Source: UBA4717 sp045536775 (GTDB lineage Bacteria > Bacillota > Clostridia > Oscillospirales > CAG-272). From it: a stretch of 30,595 nt of DNA. Position numbers and translations under genes: made by a program. Positions 30,351-30,595 of the stretch are shown here, piece by piece; the first letter of the stretch is position 1; the number at the start of each line of letters is the position of its first letter. Location of the stretch: assembly GCA_045536775.1 (NCBI GenBank), contig JAZSOD010000080.1:1-30595 (forward strand), read 5' to 3'. The notes beneath the pieces are model-generated. The model did no database searches. It saw nothing but the letters and a program-made list of their open reading frames with translations, and had not been told where the DNA came from.

Positions 30351-30384
30351 AAAAAGTGCACAGCATAACGCCGTGCACTTTTTT
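30351..30384. terminator. Bidirectional terminator between the GH2 gene and the CBM protein
   Basis: AAAAAGTGCAC (30351-30361) pairs with GTGCACTTTTT (30373-30383), loop of 11. The A/T flanks suit both strands. Confidence 0.85.
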
Positions 30385-30392
30385 AATTAAAT

Positions 30393-30595
30393 TCAGTTTA
30401 TCTTTTCAAGAGTTACGTCATCGAGGAAGAAGGAGAGGACTCCGCTGTTTTGCGAATTGATGAATCTGAGATAAGCGGTATGAGTGGGAATATGCTTATC
30501 TGAAAGCTCGAATTCATACTCATATTTAGTCCACTTGTCTGTAACCTGTGTCGGGAAGCTAAGTCGGATCGTAGCCATGTCGTTCTGTGAGCCAA
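30393..30595 (-). CDS. C-terminal fragment of a protein with a CBM4/9-like module
   Basis: Only the last 67 or so residues are in the window; the gene continues past base 30595. The frame (GSQNDMATIRLSFP, DKWTKYEYEFELSD, then AYLRFINSQNSGVLSFFLDDVTLEKI) has the pattern WxxYxxxF...FFLDDVTLEKI of carbohydrate-binding modules of the CBM4/9 type found at the C-terminus of secreted xylanases and glucanases. The stop codon is close to the shared terminator. The catalytic part cannot be seen. Confidence 0.7.
   Translation of the reverse strand, partial: GSQNDMATIRLSFPTQVTDKWTKYEYEFELSDKHIPTHTAYLRFINSQNSGVLSFFLDDVTLEKIN

Noticed and set aside
1..30595. tRNA or rRNA genes
   Set aside because: No cloverleaf with TTCGA-type T-arm or rRNA-like segment was seen by eye; a small one could still be missed without a covariance search.

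Overview
The window looks like a chromosomal segment of an anaerobic, low-to-medium GC Firmicute of the class Clostridia, most likely a gut or rumen commensal. The evidence is the consensus sigma-A promoters with 17-nt spacers, strong AGGAGG-type ribosome binding sites, a T-box leader, a type III glutamine synthetase, an M50 protease of the sporulation type, several polysaccharide-degrading enzymes and the palindromic extragenic repeats typical of gut clostridia. The species cannot be named from the sequence alone.

Layout. 1-438: 3' end of uvrA. 467-2292: an AT-rich islet with a small XRE repressor, a divergent 24-residue membrane peptide gene that has its own promoter and terminator, and an XRE regulator with a long TPR-like C-terminal region and a palindromic operator. 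2399-2526: a palindromic MITE-like repeat. 2609-5566 (minus): a stand-alone trpB behind a complete T-box with a UGG (Trp) specifier, then a class Ic aspartate-type aminotransferase. 5749-8310 (minus): a membrane-anchored glycosidase-like protein. 8470-12109 (minus): an operon of GH36 alpha-galactosidase, pyridoxamine kinase and flavin reductase. 12242-14098 (plus): a 94-residue membrane protein overlapping a minimal M50 protease, then a degenerate PAS/ATPase signalling protein. 14139-15302 (minus): a Methyltransf_32-type methyltransferase. 15547-16706: rpsF-ssb-rpsR behind a structured leader that can hide the rpsF ribosome binding site. 16924-18873: a two-domain SGNH esterase and a membrane-anchored protein of unknown function. 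19090-20124: GAPDH. 20125-20900: about 780 bases without a gene, filled with hairpins and repeat elements. 20917-23013: glnN.

23064-30338 is a hexuronide-utilisation locus: uxuB-type SDR, uxuA, an AraC regulator, and, divergently, a GPH-family sugar:cation symporter and a GH2 glycosidase carrying an NxKG motif. Together they would import a glucuronide or related uronide, hydrolyse it, and reduce and dehydrate the uronate toward 2-keto-3-deoxygluconate. Two genes of this locus each carry one in-frame nonsense codon with the reading frame otherwise intact: uxuA has TGA at codon 33 and the GH2 gene has TAA at codon 134. The window ends inside a protein with a C-terminal CBM4/9-like module.

The most interesting signals are the paired nonsense codons in one catabolic locus, the peptide/XRE-TPR cassette that resembles a peptide-signalling or toxin module, the Trp T-box in front of an orphan trpB (which suggests indole salvage), and the rpsF leader structure.
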